The notes: generated by a model from the sequence alone, not told the origin. A stretch of DNA of 64,000 bases from Caldicellulosiruptor danielii (GCF_034343125.1 NZ_CP139957.1:2040001-2104000), one strand, 5' to 3'; positions 22,069 through 32,600 are shown, counted from the first letter of the stretch. Numbers and translations: made by a program.

Positions 22069-22278
22069 TTATTGAATCTGGTTAAGATAGCTTAAGTTGC
22101 TGTTTAATTTGCTGTTGAGTGTGTTATAGCCACCGCCAAGTGTTGAACCGATATTTTGTAGTGGTTTACCAAGCACAAATACTACAAAGATTAACAAGAA
22201 AGCAACACCAATTACCTCTGACATACCAGAGTTGTCGTTCACAAACGCTTTGACAATAGGAAATATTTTTCTTAACAT
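22069..22278 (-). CDS. Flp-type pilin, copy 2, 69 aa
   Basis: Same length and mature sequence as copy 3; leader LRKIFPIVKAFVNDNSG. SD AGGAGG upstream. The pair differs from copy 3 by a few leader substitutions and many silent changes, so the duplication is not recent. Confidence 0.88.
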   Translation of the reverse strand: MLRKIFPIVKAFVNDNSGMSEVIGVAFLLIFVVFVLGKPLQNIGSTLGGGYNTLNSKLNSNLSYLNQIQ

Positions 22279-22298
22279 CTTGCAGACCTCCTTTTGTA

Positions 22299-22508
22299 TT
22301 ATTGAATCTGGTTAAGATAGTTTAAGTTATTATTCAGTTTATCATTGAGTGTATTATAACCACCACCGAGTGTCGAACCAATATTCTGTAGCGGCTTGCC
22401 AAGCACAAAGACTATGAAAATTAGTAAAAAGGCAACACCAATCACTTCTGATATACCAGAGTTGCTATTTAAAAAACCTTTGATAGTTCCTAAAAAGCTT
22501 TTGAACAT
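22299..22508 (-). CDS. Flp-type pilin, copy 1, 69 aa
   Basis: ATG at 22508 behind GAGAGGGG gives a 69-residue product matching the other two copies. Most diverged: ISEV at the cleavage site and NDKLNNNLNYLNQIQ at the end. First pilin of the cluster. Confidence 0.88.
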   Translation of the reverse strand: MFKSFLGTIKGFLNSNSGISEVIGVAFLLIFIVFVLGKPLQNIGSTLGGGYNTLNDKLNNNLNYLNQIQ

Positions 22509-22574
22509 TAGAATCCCCTCTCTTTGATTAGCATTTTGTTTCAAAAAGATTTTTGAGCATCAAAACCACCCCTT

Positions 22575-23304
22575 TTAAATTAGTGTTTTTTTGTTATACT
22601 GATATTGCAATGGCTTTGAGCCATTATAGGCATTTACAATTTTTAAAAGAGTAATTAGCATTTCTACAGGTGTGGATAGAGTAACTTTGCTTCCGTTTTT
22701 AGCAACCCAGTTTACTCCTACTTCAGCAATTTTGAGGTCAAGTTGTTTTGCTCTCAGAAGTATTTCAATGTCAAACGCATATCTATTTGCCACAAGCGGT
22801 TCTGCAAACAACAACTTTGCAATGTCGGTTCGGAAAAACTTGAGTCCGCACTGTGTGTCCCTTACTCCCAGCTGTAGAATTTCATACACAATTTTGGAAA
22901 AGGTTTTACTTATCAGGTTTCTGAACACGGAACGCTGTACAACAGAATCTGGCATAGAACGTGAACCGACAACAACATCATACTTATCAAGTTTTTCGAT
23001 TAATTTTCCCCACTGGTCTGGCGACACACTCAGGTCAGCATCTGTGAATCCTATAAAATCAGGTATTGGCTTTAAACTTAGAGCTCTCAAAACGCCCCTC
23101 CCTTACAGCAAACCCCTTCCCCATGTTTTTCGGTAGTCTTACTATATGCCAGCCAAGAATCTCACCTATCCTGTATGTTTCATCGTCAGAACCATCGTCT
23201 ACAAGTATTATTTTATACTGTCTTGTTAGCCTGCGATAGACCGGTAGTAATAAACTCATCCTGAAAAACTCATTGTATGCCGGTATTATTATTGCTCCAC
23301 TCAT
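22575..23304 (-). pseudogene. GT2 glycosyltransferase (dolichyl-phosphate glucose synthase-like), frameshifted
   Basis: First frame has the GT-A start GAIIIPAYNE, ILVDDGSDDETY and MGKGFAVREG; the second frame continues VLRALSLKPIPDFIGFTDADLSV with the DAD metal motif, GSRSMPDS and DTQCGLKFF. One extra base in GGGGCGTTTT (near 23085) splits them. ATG at 23304 behind AGGAAGTG, overlapping the methyltransferase gene. Intact, it would make a polyprenyl-phosphate sugar donor for the membrane glycosyltransferase at 24069. Broken gene, error or recoding. Confidence 0.85.
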
Positions 23305-23974
23305 ATAAATCACTTCCTTTTTTTACTATTGCAATAAGAGAAAGCCCTACTGGCAATACAGGCAAAAAATAGTATTCAGCAGAGAGTATTGTAAGCAGGA
23401 GTTTGTTGAGAAGAGCTGGGACTGGCTTTAAATTGTTTTTCCCTTTTGTAAGCAGTCTGTACAACACCTCTGCTGGGAACAGTAGTGAGTTGTAGTAGTA
23501 TATTCTGCAGTCAAACGTTCTGAATAGTTCTTTGAGCTGTTTTTTAGTGTATCTCCTGTAGTGTCCGCATACTCTGTCATGTTCAGAAAACAGCCACGGG
23601 TGTGCAGGAACAGTAATTATTGCAATACCGTTGTTCTTGAGGTTGTTTTGTAAAAAACGAAGAATTACCCTATCATCTTCAAGATGTTCCAAAACATCAA
23701 GTGCAAGAATTACATCATATTTGTCTGTTAATTCAACATCTTCAATCCGTGTCTTTAAGATATTAGGAGCATCATCTTCCGCATTTGGGTCAATGCCTGT
23801 GTACTGATAGAATTTCGAAAAGTATGCTGGTCCACATCCAATGTCGAGTATCCGTGGTACGTAAGGCGTTTTGACATATTTCTGTATAAGTTTGTGCACT
23901 ATCCTGTATTTCCCAATAAACCACCAGTGTGTTTCATATAACGTTTGAGTTTTTTGAAGTTCTTCCCTGTTCAG
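23270..23974 (-). CDS. Class I SAM-dependent methyltransferase, 234 aa (start CTG?)
   Basis: SAM motif I ILDIGCGPAYFSKF, motif II/III ILALDVLEHLEDD and the HRRYTKKQL segment mark a type-11 methyltransferase of the sugar or small-molecule kind. Homologues begin with ...HWWF-x-x-(K/R)xRIV; that block is in frame upstream of the GTG at 23899, back to a TGA, and the only plausible initiator there is CTG at 23974 after AGGTGA. Likely methylates a glycan made by the neighbouring glycosyltransferases. Confidence 0.78.
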   Translation of the reverse strand: MNREELQKTQTLYETHWWFIGKYRIVHKLIQKYVKTPYVPRILDIGCGPAYFSKFYQYTGIDPNAEDDAPNILKTRIEDVELTDKYDVILALDVLEHLEDDRVILRFLQNNLKNNGIAIITVPAHPWLFSEHDRVCGHYRRYTKKQLKELFRTFDCRIYYYNSLLFPAEVLYRLLTKGKNNLKPVPALLNKLLLTILSAEYYFLPVLPVGLSLIAIVKKGSDLYEWSNNNTGIQ

Positions 23975-24042
23975 TGCCCGTCACCTGCCCTCCCTATTAT
24001 TTTGGCTTTTTGGTTTCGTTGCCTGTATTGTCCGAAAAATAA

Positions 24043-24069
24043 AAAAAAAGCAGGTTTTTATCCCTGCTT
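24043..24069 (-). terminator. Intrinsic terminator
   Basis: Minus strand AAAGCAGGGATAAAAACCTGCTTT followed by a long T run, at the stop of the GT-C gene. Confidence 0.85.
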
Positions 24070-25508
24070 TATTCTGGTACTTTGAAAAGTATGCTGTATT
24101 TGTCGCTATATAGAACTTTATATCGCTTTGCTTTTAAATAAAGTGCAAGTGAGTCTTTCGATTTTGCCAGGATATACTTGGCTTTTAGCTTTTTGATAAG
24201 ACTGTCAGGCGCTCTTTGAAGCAGGAAACTCTCTATATACTCTTTTGTGAATTCAGGACTTGCCAGGTAGTACATATCGCCTCTGCTATCAATCGCACAT
24301 TTTATCCCCCTAAATATCATATATGCTCCAAATTCATATTCATTTAAAACTCTGTCTGTATAGCCATTTTTCTGCATGTAGTCTACTACTTTGAATACCT
24401 GTGCCCATTCCTGCTCCAACATGGTTTTCTCATCTACCAGTTTTAAATGGTTCAGATTCATACTGAACATAAAAGTAACTATAAGCAGATATATATAAAC
24501 ACTAAACCATCTTTTTTCCTGCTTTTTGTCATCTTTTGTTCCATTAAATGCAATACCCAGAAGCAATCCCATATATACAACATTTCGCAGTGCACTTAAA
24601 AACATTGCCAAGCCTAATATGAAAAAAGGAAGTGTATCTAATAGGTTCTGTTTTTGCTTTATTGAAACCACAAATGCCACTAACCATACAAGAACCAATA
24701 AAAGTAATAGTGTATTGTGGAAGTTCGGGGATAGCCATTCATTTATATGGTCTGTTAAAACCCTTGCTGTCGTTAGTTTGTAGAAAAAGTAGTACAGTTT
24801 AATATGGTGTGGGTTTATTAAAGAAGCTATGGCTACTGTTGCAACAGTTTTTGCCGATTCCACATATTCCCTTGTTTTTATAGCCTTTATTAAAGAAAAT
24901 AGTCCAATAAGAAAGACACCAAATACTACAGAGGAGTGTATATTAGCCCAGAACACAAACATTAAAGCAAGAACTAACAGATGTTTTCTAGTAAGGTTTT
25001 CACGTTTTATTATGACCAGTACACTTAGTGTAAGCAAAAGCGTAGCCAGTACAAGTGCACGTGCTACAAAAAAGCCATACAACAGTCCCCAGCCTATAAT
25101 TGAGGTAATTGTAAACAGAACCTTCCCTATTGTAGACTCTATAACAAAGTAGCTAACGAAAAGTATTAGTGCAAGGATGACAACATTGGACCAGAACAAA
25201 CCGGCAAAACCAAAGTGTTTGTATATCGCATAAAAGAGGACTGACCACAACCACTCATGTGAGTACCAGTGTACGCCTGGCATCGTCCACGAATATATGT
25301 CATGCATCAGAATTGTTTTGTTTTGTACCATATATTCTCCAGATTTTAATAACCACAAAGTGTCGTTTTGGATAAACCAAGGTAAACGCATTATCCCAAT
25401 GATGTATGCGAGTAAAAAACTCAGAATAGCAAGAACAAATGTATAAATGCTTCTTGAATAATTCTTCAACATCTCTCTTTTTTGTGTTATTATTTCCAAC
25501 TGTTGCAC
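24069..25508 (-). CDS. GT-C fold membrane glycosyltransferase-like protein, 479 aa
   Basis: About ten transmembrane helices. The first loop carries QNDTLWLLKSGEYMV...DIYSWTMPG, like the acidic first loop of lipid-linked-sugar transferases, and a soluble C-terminal domain follows (EFGAYMIFRGIKCAID...). Probably transfers a lipid-linked sugar to pilin or adhesin on the outside. Exact family not assigned. Start uncertain: GTG at 25508 is only 2 nt after AAAGGAG; TTG at 25499 is better spaced. Confidence 0.75.
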   Translation of the reverse strand: MQQLEIITQKREMLKNYSRSIYTFVLAILSFLLAYIIGIMRLPWFIQNDTLWLLKSGEYMVQNKTILMHDIYSWTMPGVHWYSHEWLWSVLFYAIYKHFGFAGLFWSNVVILALILFVSYFVIESTIGKVLFTITSIIGWGLLYGFFVARALVLATLLLTLSVLVIIKRENLTRKHLLVLALMFVFWANIHSSVVFGVFLIGLFSLIKAIKTREYVESAKTVATVAIASLINPHHIKLYYFFYKLTTARVLTDHINEWLSPNFHNTLLLLLVLVWLVAFVVSIKQKQNLLDTLPFFILGLAMFLSALRNVVYMGLLLGIAFNGTKDDKKQEKRWFSVYIYLLIVTFMFSMNLNHLKLVDEKTMLEQEWAQVFKVVDYMQKNGYTDRVLNEYEFGAYMIFRGIKCAIDSRGDMYYLASPEFTKEYIESFLLQRAPDSLIKKLKAKYILAKSKDSLALYLKAKRYKVLYSDKYSILFKVPE

Positions 25509-25517
25509 ATCTCCTTT

Positions 25518-26279
25518 CTACTGGAAGAACTGAATCATGCTCTGCATAATCAATCTGTAGATTGGAGCAAAGTAAACCATCATAGCGGCAAACAAAATTA
25601 TTGCAACAGCAACTGTTGAGTATGTTGTAACTGATTCTTTCCGTCTTGAAAGATAATCATTCGCTCTCAGGTTTTGCATGTTTGTAAAGGTTTCGAGTGA
25701 TACAAGAGCACTTGTTCCTACTTTTTCAACTTCTTTCAGAGCTGTTTTGAAGAGTTTTAGCTCTGGTGTGGTAATAATGGTTTCTACTTCAGACAGTGCC
25801 TGGTCAATATCACGTGTTTTGATGTAGACTGCACCTGCACGTTTTAACGCCTCACTCAGTTTTTTATGTTTTATTGTTGCGGCACAAGTATGAAATACTT
25901 TTTCAAGCGGCACATTAGATTTGATACCTATTTCAAACAGAGTTGCAATTGTTGTTAGGTACTTTTCAACTTTCTTATTCATGGATTTAACTATTAAAGT
26001 TGGCATCGCATAACCGAGTGCTCCAAATCCAACCGCACCTATAATCGCAAGCGGATATGAACCTGTCCACCATGCAGAAGCAAAGAATCCTGCTATGCCC
26101 ATAAGCAATGTAAGTATAGCTTGAATTTTTGACTGTATTTTATCTATTCTAGCAGTTACAGGCTGAATGCGGTTGTTGATTCTATATACTGTGACTGCTG
26201 AGATTCCTGCAGTTACAGCAACTGCGATTCCCAGGACCTGTATGACTGACAAAATACCCGCAACAATGTCAATATGCAT
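25518..26279 (-). CDS. tadC: TadC-like type II/IV secretion F-domain protein, 253 aa
   Basis: Membrane helices at the N-terminus and near residue 60-110, then a GspF/T2SSF domain (TLFEIGIKSNVPLEKVF, ARDYLSRRKES-like end) and two C-terminal helices. Inner-membrane platform of the Tad machine with TadB. ATG at 26279 after AAGGGG. Preceded by its own promoter and a leader terminator, unlike tadB. Confidence 0.85.
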   Translation of the reverse strand: MHIDIVAGILSVIQVLGIAVAVTAGISAVTVYRINNRIQPVTARIDKIQSKIQAILTLLMGIAGFFASAWWTGSYPLAIIGAVGFGALGYAMPTLIVKSMNKKVEKYLTTIATLFEIGIKSNVPLEKVFHTCAATIKHKKLSEALKRAGAVYIKTRDIDQALSEVETIITTPELKLFKTALKEVEKVGTSALVSLETFTNMQNLRANDYLSRRKESVTTYSTVAVAIILFAAMMVYFAPIYRLIMQSMIQFFQ

Positions 26280-26284
26280 TTTCC

Positions 26285-26433
26285 CCTTACCCCTTCTTTT
26301 GTCTTCTATAAAAAATAAAAACCACAGCACCTATATAGGTACTGTGGTTTTATTTTTTATATTCTTGTAGGACATATCTTGAACACAGTTTTGCTAACCA
26401 TTTTTAGTATACCACAAAGTTTCGATTTTGCAA
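26285..26433 (-). promoter_or_regulatory. Promoter, conserved leader and attenuator before tadC
   Basis: Minus strand TTGCAA, 16 nt, TATACT (26433-26406); leader with AGCAAAACTGTGTT and GTCCTACAAGAATATAAAA; then terminator ACCACAG...CTGTGGT with T tract (26350-26310); then the tadC SD. The same promoter-leader layout occurs near 38.7, 41.0, 41.9, 42.3 and 62.8 kb. Confidence 0.7.
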
Positions 26434-26436
26434 CAG

Positions 26437-27186
26437 TTAATCATTCAGCCATCCCAGTAGCATTTTAGCTATTGCTATGGCTGCTATATTTGCAACCAGG
26501 GTAAAAAGCACAGTAACTGGAGATATTTGTTGAACAATATCTGTGGTTTCGAGTGCATTGGAAACAAGATATGTCGCAAGAGCAATCATAGCACCAATGA
26601 TAGCAACCGACACTGTAACTGTTCCACGGAGTTGACTTCTAATTTTCTCCTGCTCAGTCTCACGTGCTATTATTTGTGTCGCAACACTCACAATGTCTGC
26701 CCCCGATTCATCAGCATAGTATATAAGCATCAAGAAATTCGTATAGCTTGGTATATCTATTTCTTCGCTTATCTTCTTAAAGAGCTGTTCATAGGTAAGC
26801 CTTCCCTTTTCGTACAAGTAAAGGTTGCCAAGAATTATAGTTTTAATTGGGTCGTTGATATAGTTGCAGACCTCATACAGTGTTTTGAGCGCATTACCGA
26901 ACACTGCATAAGCACTTGCAAATACCGAGGCAAAGTGCATAAACTGGCTTTGTAACTTGTTCTTGCAATATGCTACAAGTATCTCCCATACGAAGTATAA
27001 CATTACGAACGTCAGTATACCAAGAGTACCTGCCTTGTAGAGGTTAAACCGCAAGTTAAGCAGGAATACCACGACACTTAATACACACTGAAGTACAAAA
27101 TACGCTTCGAAGAAAAACAACTGGTTAATGACTGCACGTAGGTACTTTTCCTGTGACTTGAAATATTTATACACCTGCTTCAGCAT
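26437..27186 (-). CDS. tadB: TadB-like secretion F-domain protein, 249 aa
   Basis: Two N-terminal helices, a cytoplasmic F domain (LYEKGRLTYEQLFKKISEEI) and two C-terminal helices. Overlaps the tadA stop by 20 nt. Partner of TadC in the inner-membrane platform. Confidence 0.85.
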   Translation of the reverse strand: MLKQVYKYFKSQEKYLRAVINQLFFFEAYFVLQCVLSVVVFLLNLRFNLYKAGTLGILTFVMLYFVWEILVAYCKNKLQSQFMHFASVFASAYAVFGNALKTLYEVCNYINDPIKTIILGNLYLYEKGRLTYEQLFKKISEEIDIPSYTNFLMLIYYADESGADIVSVATQIIARETEQEKIRSQLRGTVTVSVAIIGAMIALATYLVSNALETTDIVQQISPVTVLFTLVANIAAIAIAKMLLGWLND

Positions 27187-28294
27187 ATTCTAATTCGCCC
27201 CGTTTCACATTGTAAATTTCTCTCAGTTTGAATCCTTTTACGTACAGGATGTAATCTATTGAGCTAAGAAGCACACTTTTCAAGAAATCTGCTGGCAGGT
27301 CAGTATCTGCCATTTTCATGAGCATCAGTAGTTTGGGTATAGTTTCCTGGCTGGAGTTTGTGTGCACGGTTGTCATTGAACCGTTCATGCCGGAATAAAT
27401 TGCGAAGACCCATTCATACGTTTCTGCGCCTTTGACTTCACCAATTATTATCCGACCAAGTGTCTCCAGTAGCCCTATCTTGACAAGCTCAAACAGGGTA
27501 TATTGTTTTAGCCATGGCTGAAGTTCCGATGTGCGCATAACCTCAACAAAGCTGTTTGGATGTATTCTTGGTATTTCGAATGTTTCCTGAATGATGGCAT
27601 AACGTTCATGCTCTGGAATTTCACGTATGAGCGCTGCCAGCAGTGTGGTTTTGCCACTACTGGGTGGTCCTGATATTACTATTGATTTTCTTTCCTTTAC
27701 TAAAGCAGCAAGTTGTTGTGCTTGTTGTTGAGTAAGCATACCATCGCCCACTAAATCAAGTAGTGTTTTGTATGTTGGTGGTTTTCGTATGTGCAACATT
27801 GGTGAGTGGATGCTGATTGACTCAAGCGTTGCTACTATGCGCAGGTTGTATCTTGGGTCTGTCGTGATTACTTTTGCCTCATTTTCATTTATTCTCCCAC
27901 CATTCATTATGACTATTCGTTTTACAAACTCTTTTAGTTCTTTGTTCGACTTGAAATTTATGTTCAGTCTGGTGTCCTTTCCTCTTTTCCTGACTGCCAC
28001 AAAGTCAGGTGCGTTTATGAATATGTCTGTTACTTCAGGGTCTTCAATGTAGTCCTGAAACGGACCGTACTGAAAAAGGTTCTGGATAATATGTTTTGGT
28101 GTTATGTTGGTGTACCCAAGCTGAGCTATGATGTCCTGTATGTCAGGAATGAGTGAGAAAGGGTCTGTATTTTCAAGGATTACACCCGGTTTCCGCTTTA
28201 ATAACTGTTCTATAACTTCCGTTATCCTCTCTTCACGAAGAGCCTCATCAATGTCTTCATCCCTTGCTGTATAAGCGTACGGATTTATTATCAT
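27167..28294 (-). CDS. tadA: TadA/CpaF secretion ATPase, 375 aa
   Basis: Type II/IV secretion ATPase: N-terminal domain, Walker A GPPSSGKTTL, Asp box (IIQETFEIPR), Walker B region LGRIIIGEVKGAE and the His box TTVHTNSS. Drives pilus polymerisation at the cytoplasmic face. ATG at 28294 overlaps the tadZ stop (ATGA), so translation is coupled. Slightly short relative to typical CpaF (about 430-480) at the N-terminus. Confidence 0.92.
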   Translation of the reverse strand: MIINPYAYTARDEDIDEALREERITEVIEQLLKRKPGVILENTDPFSLIPDIQDIIAQLGYTNITPKHIIQNLFQYGPFQDYIEDPEVTDIFINAPDFVAVRKRGKDTRLNINFKSNKELKEFVKRIVIMNGGRINENEAKVITTDPRYNLRIVATLESISIHSPMLHIRKPPTYKTLLDLVGDGMLTQQQAQQLAALVKERKSIVISGPPSSGKTTLLAALIREIPEHERYAIIQETFEIPRIHPNSFVEVMRTSELQPWLKQYTLFELVKIGLLETLGRIIIGEVKGAETYEWVFAIYSGMNGSMTTVHTNSSQETIPKLLMLMKMADTDLPADFLKSVLLSSIDYILYVKGFKLREIYNVKRGELEYAEAGV

Positions 28295-29556
28295 GCATCA
28301 CACCCCTTTATAACCAGTTCGTTAATGAGTTTGTTTATCGTCTTCATGTATTTCTTCCCGCCTGCACCTGCAAAGTTTACTCCATTCAGTTCGCACAGTT
28401 CACGTACGGTTGCAGCGTCAAGTTCGGTTGTCCAGCCGTCTTCGATAAGGTACACATACACTTTTGATTTATCTACTCCCCAGGCTGATGCTGTGAAGTT
28501 AATTAATTCTAGTGTTCTAACTACCTCCGTCCTGTTGGGTTTGACAGGCACAAGCAGTTTGTCTGACTTGGTGATGGTTACTGCTGGACCGGTTGTTGTC
28601 ACTCCGCTACCACCATGGATAACCACAAATTGTGTGCTTTCTTTCAGTATGTTCAAAAGTACTATCAAATGTTTGTCTGTTACTTTTAGACTGTTGCGTA
28701 TGGTAATACCGCCAAAGACTTTTATTTCGTCTATGTCTGACAATAACTCATCAAGTTTCTTCCTTGTCAGTTCACCAAGGTTAATGAGTCGTATGAGGTA
28801 TTCTATATGTGTTTCACGTGTTTTCAGAATATCACAAATTCTTGGCGTGATTTCCTCAAAGTCCAGCAGAGCCACATTTGGAGTTTTCGAATACTGCTTT
28901 AACGCACGTGCAATTTCGACCGCAATCTCAGGCGTTGGATAGCCAGAATTAACAGACCAGACACCTATTATATGTGAACGGACAATTACAGGCTTTTCTA
29001 TTTGTATAACCTTTTCCTTTTCGACTACTTTTTCTACCACCTTTTCTACCGGTACTTCAACAACTTTTTCAACTACTTGTACTGTTTCATCCGCTTGTGC
29101 CTGTTGTTCGGTAGTTTGCCCCTGTTCAACCTTTTGCTCTTTCTGAGGTTGTTCTTCCTTGATGACAGGCTTAATATCTTCTGCGCCACTTACCTTGAGT
29201 AATAATCTTGATACATCTTTGAATGTTCTTGGGTTGTTCAGGATATTTATAACATCGTCGGGGGTTACACTACCGGTGAGAATGTCATACACTCCCAGTA
29301 GTAAGAGGTACTTTACAAAGCTTGGGTTGTCCTCTATATCAGGTATGATGAATACCAGTCTTGTACCGTTCTCACGCAGTTTAAAAGTGAGTTCTTCAAA
29401 CTGGACAGCACCTGGCAATAGTTCTGATATAATTGCTGTGTCGTATTGCTCTTTTAGTAAAAACTCCCTGTAGTACACAACGTCAGAGTTTTCTATTTTC
29501 TTTTGCAACTCTTCATCGAATGAGTTGATTCCGGTTGCTATTGCTATCTTGCTCAA
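28291..29556 (-). CDS. tadZ: TadZ/CpaE-like protein with degenerate ATPase, 421 aa
   Basis: N-terminal receiver-like domain, a long Glu/Val/Lys repeat linker (VVEKVVEVPVEKVVEKVVE), then a MinD/ParA-like fold where the deviant Walker A is GVWSVNSGYPTPEIAVEIA: the K-G-G-x-G-K-S/T lysines are gone. TadZ localises the Tad machine to a pole; several family members do not need ATP hydrolysis. TTG start at 29556 after GGGAGG. Confidence 0.8.
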   Translation of the reverse strand: MSKIAIATGINSFDEELQKKIENSDVVYYREFLLKEQYDTAIISELLPGAVQFEELTFKLRENGTRLVFIIPDIEDNPSFVKYLLLLGVYDILTGSVTPDDVINILNNPRTFKDVSRLLLKVSGAEDIKPVIKEEQPQKEQKVEQGQTTEQQAQADETVQVVEKVVEVPVEKVVEKVVEKEKVIQIEKPVIVRSHIIGVWSVNSGYPTPEIAVEIARALKQYSKTPNVALLDFEEITPRICDILKTRETHIEYLIRLINLGELTRKKLDELLSDIDEIKVFGGITIRNSLKVTDKHLIVLLNILKESTQFVVIHGGSGVTTTGPAVTITKSDKLLVPVKPNRTEVVRTLELINFTASAWGVDKSKVYVYLIEDGWTTELDAATVRELCELNGVNFAGAGGKKYMKTINKLINELVIKGCDA

Positions 29557-29574
29557 GAAAATTCACCTCCCAAA

Positions 29575-29618
29575 AAATAAAGCCTCTGGTGGGCAATAAC
29601 CCTCCAGAGGCTTCTTGT
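29575..29618 (-). terminator. Intrinsic terminator between adhesin and tadZ
   Basis: Minus strand AAGCCTCTGGAGGG...CCACCAGAGGCTT stem then TATTTTTT. Would separate the giant adhesin from the Tad operon unless read through. Confidence 0.85.
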
Positions 29619-29623
29619 ACAGG

Positions 29624-32600
29624 TTAGTTCAGTATTTCTGTACCGAACGCAAGTGAACCTTTGATGTAAACCGGTAGTTCTACTTCTTTGACCGTGTCAG
29701 TCCCGTTTGCGTTCTTTTTATATGCTCTTACCTTTACCCAGACCGTATCACCGACACGCAGATACGATACTCTGCCGTATAGTGACTCCATTTGACTGCG
29801 GTTAAATGTGGTGCTTGGATAATCGGTCCATTTATACGCTCCTGTGAACAGGTTTTTGTTGTAGCCGGTGTAACCATTGTAGTGTGAGATTGGGAACTGC
29901 AGCTGCAGAGCTACTGCGTAAGGATTGAGTGTTTTTGTTGGGTCATCCTTGTACGGTATTTTTCCACGTCGCTCAGCTGGGTTTGTAATGTCGAGGGATA
30001 CCCATTCTTTTGTATTGTTTGAACCTGTCTTTATCACTTTCAATGGAACTATCATGCTGTTCTTGTTCTTGTATATCATTTTCCATTGTGTGGTATCGCA
30101 ATCCCACCAGCCGTCGAAGTACTTTGTAACTTTTGTGCCTTTCTGAGGTTTATCTACTGTAGTGTCAACCCTATCGAAGAAAGCTTCTACTTTATATACA
30201 TAGCCTGTTGTTTTAGCATGTACAATAACTGTTTCACCACGCAGGAACTGGTTTGTAGTTATTTCTTCGTTGCAGGTTGGTTTGTGTTCCTTAAGCTTAC
30301 CTGTCCATGCCTGGATTGTGATGTCGGTGCTGATATAGTACGTCTGTACATACCAGTTGCTCCAAAGCGGTTTAAGTGAAGTAGACCTTCCAGTTGGATT
30401 GTCCTGTACCCTGTAGCCTATCTCATATGTGCCATCGTAAGTGTAGCCAGCTTCTTCTAATGAGTTCGGTAGTTTGTCATAGTACTTTGTTTGACCGTTG
30501 AATTTGATATACCATTGCTCAGCGTTTTTGGGGTCGCCATCAGGGTCAGAGTAAGTGGTTGACGGTTTTAGCCTTGTCCTGTGGTCGGTGATTGTCATTG
30601 TGAATGTGCCTACTGGCGGATTGTTTACAAGTTCAGGTGTTGTGTCTTTGTTGGGTGAGTATATCCTGAACTGTTTTATTGTAACTGCTGAGTAGTTTCC
30701 TGCAGAGTCTTTAACCTGTAGTGCAAGTCTGTAACTGCCCTCTGACATTGTTGCAATGTAGCTCTTGACATTGCTGATATTGTTGTTTGTTGCTTCTCCA
30801 AAGTCCTTGTTGGTGCTGCCATCACTGTTGTATATCCACCAGTGCCAAGCTGTAATTGCGTCACCATCAGGGTCATAGCTCTTATCAGTTAGATTGCCTG
30901 GCTGATTGCCCTTTAAAATCTCTGAGTCAATTGTGAAATCGGCTACCGGTGGATTATTGGATACACTTAAATCTATCATTGCAATCTTTGGCTTTGACCA
31001 TACACCGACACCGTTTGGACCGTCACAGTCCTGAACTTCAAGCTTGATGAGGTATATCTTGCCACTTTGCAGTGTCATGTTCTGTAAATTAGTAAGTGTT
31101 GTATCTGTCCAGTTTGCATCGTCTGTTGTTTTGTATTGCCACTTCCATGCAATTATGCCCTTATCAGTTCTGTTGTATTGATGGTCAGGGTCATAGCTTT
31201 TATCGGTGATTGTCACCTTCCCAGTAGATTTATTATATACTGCTGTGAAGTCTGCTACTGGTCGTCTGTGAACATAGAGCACCATCTGACGCTCCAGTTT
31301 GCTCCAGAGCTTGTACTCATCAAAATCATCTGTGCCCGGTGGTGGATTGTCCTGTACCTGGAATGTTACATAGTATTTGCCCGGCTTTGTGAATACTTCA
31401 ACCGGAGCATTTAACCAAATATTGTTAAATTCTGCTTTGCCAAGGTTGTTGTCGAATACCGTCTCATCGTGTTCATACTTCCAGCGCTGGTCTATGATAG
31501 CATCTTTCTCATAGTCGTCCCAGTATGGGTAGTAGATAACCTTTTCCTCATCAGCAAGGACATATACTGGGTCAGGCGTTAACTGTGGGTTGGTGTATTT
31601 TGCTTTTATTACTCCAAGAATTGTATTGAACTGTCCTACGTCATACAAACCACCGCCTGCTGGTGCATAGTTTACAAATTGTCTTATAGTGTATTGTTGT
31701 TTAGTTGACTCTGGTAATTTGTAGTCCCATGCACTGCTTGGAACTGTTGCGTAAACAGCGTAATTGTTGAGTATCACATATTTTAGATGGTCCTTACTGA
31801 GCGATGAGAAGGAATAGTAGTTTCCAAAACCGTTAGAAAAATTATTACCTGTACCGTTTGAAACAAAAATTAAGTATTTGTCAGTTACGTTTTCTGTAAG
31901 TTCTTTTATAGTATTTGCAGACAATCCTTCTATATTAACAGTTACAGTTGTTGTTTGCGGTACCCAAACAGTATCATAACCAACATAATCTTGTGCATAG
32001 CCATAGACTGCCCCTTCATAATAACAATCATAGTATTGGATTTCTACATAGTTTACACCGTTTCTATAGCTATTAGAACCTGTTGGAACCCATTTATTTG
32101 TGCCCGGTGGATAACTTTGATAATAGGAAACTGTGTGTCTCACTCCAGTATTATCCACCCAGTATTCGTAGTATTGATACCCTGTCCCCAAGTATTCTAA
32201 TTTATAATCTATTTGCACCTGGTAAGGAGAGCCGGATTTATAACAAGTTACTCCATTATACACAACACTGTCAGGAAAATCAGGTGTACTATTAGTCAAC
32301 GTAGTAAACACTGGTTGAGAAACAGGTATATAGGTCGTTTCGGTTTTCGTATAGGTACCAACTACTTCTCTACTGTTGTCTATAATGTAATTTACTTCTA
32401 CACCATAGGAATATAGGTCGGACTTTAATTGGTTAAGAGAACTTTTTAATGGATTCACATCACTATAATCTGTTACAACGTCGATAAAGATTTTCTTTTT
32501 CTCAACTTTACTGCTGCTCAGTGTTGCAAAAGGTGCAACGTTTAATACTTCAATAACCTTTTTATCGTCATCTATGTTTGTTGATACATTCCTTCTTCTA

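Noticed and set aside
28325-28942. Plus-strand 205-codon ORF
   Set aside because: Shadow of tadZ; Ser/Pro/Leu-rich composition typical of antisense frames.
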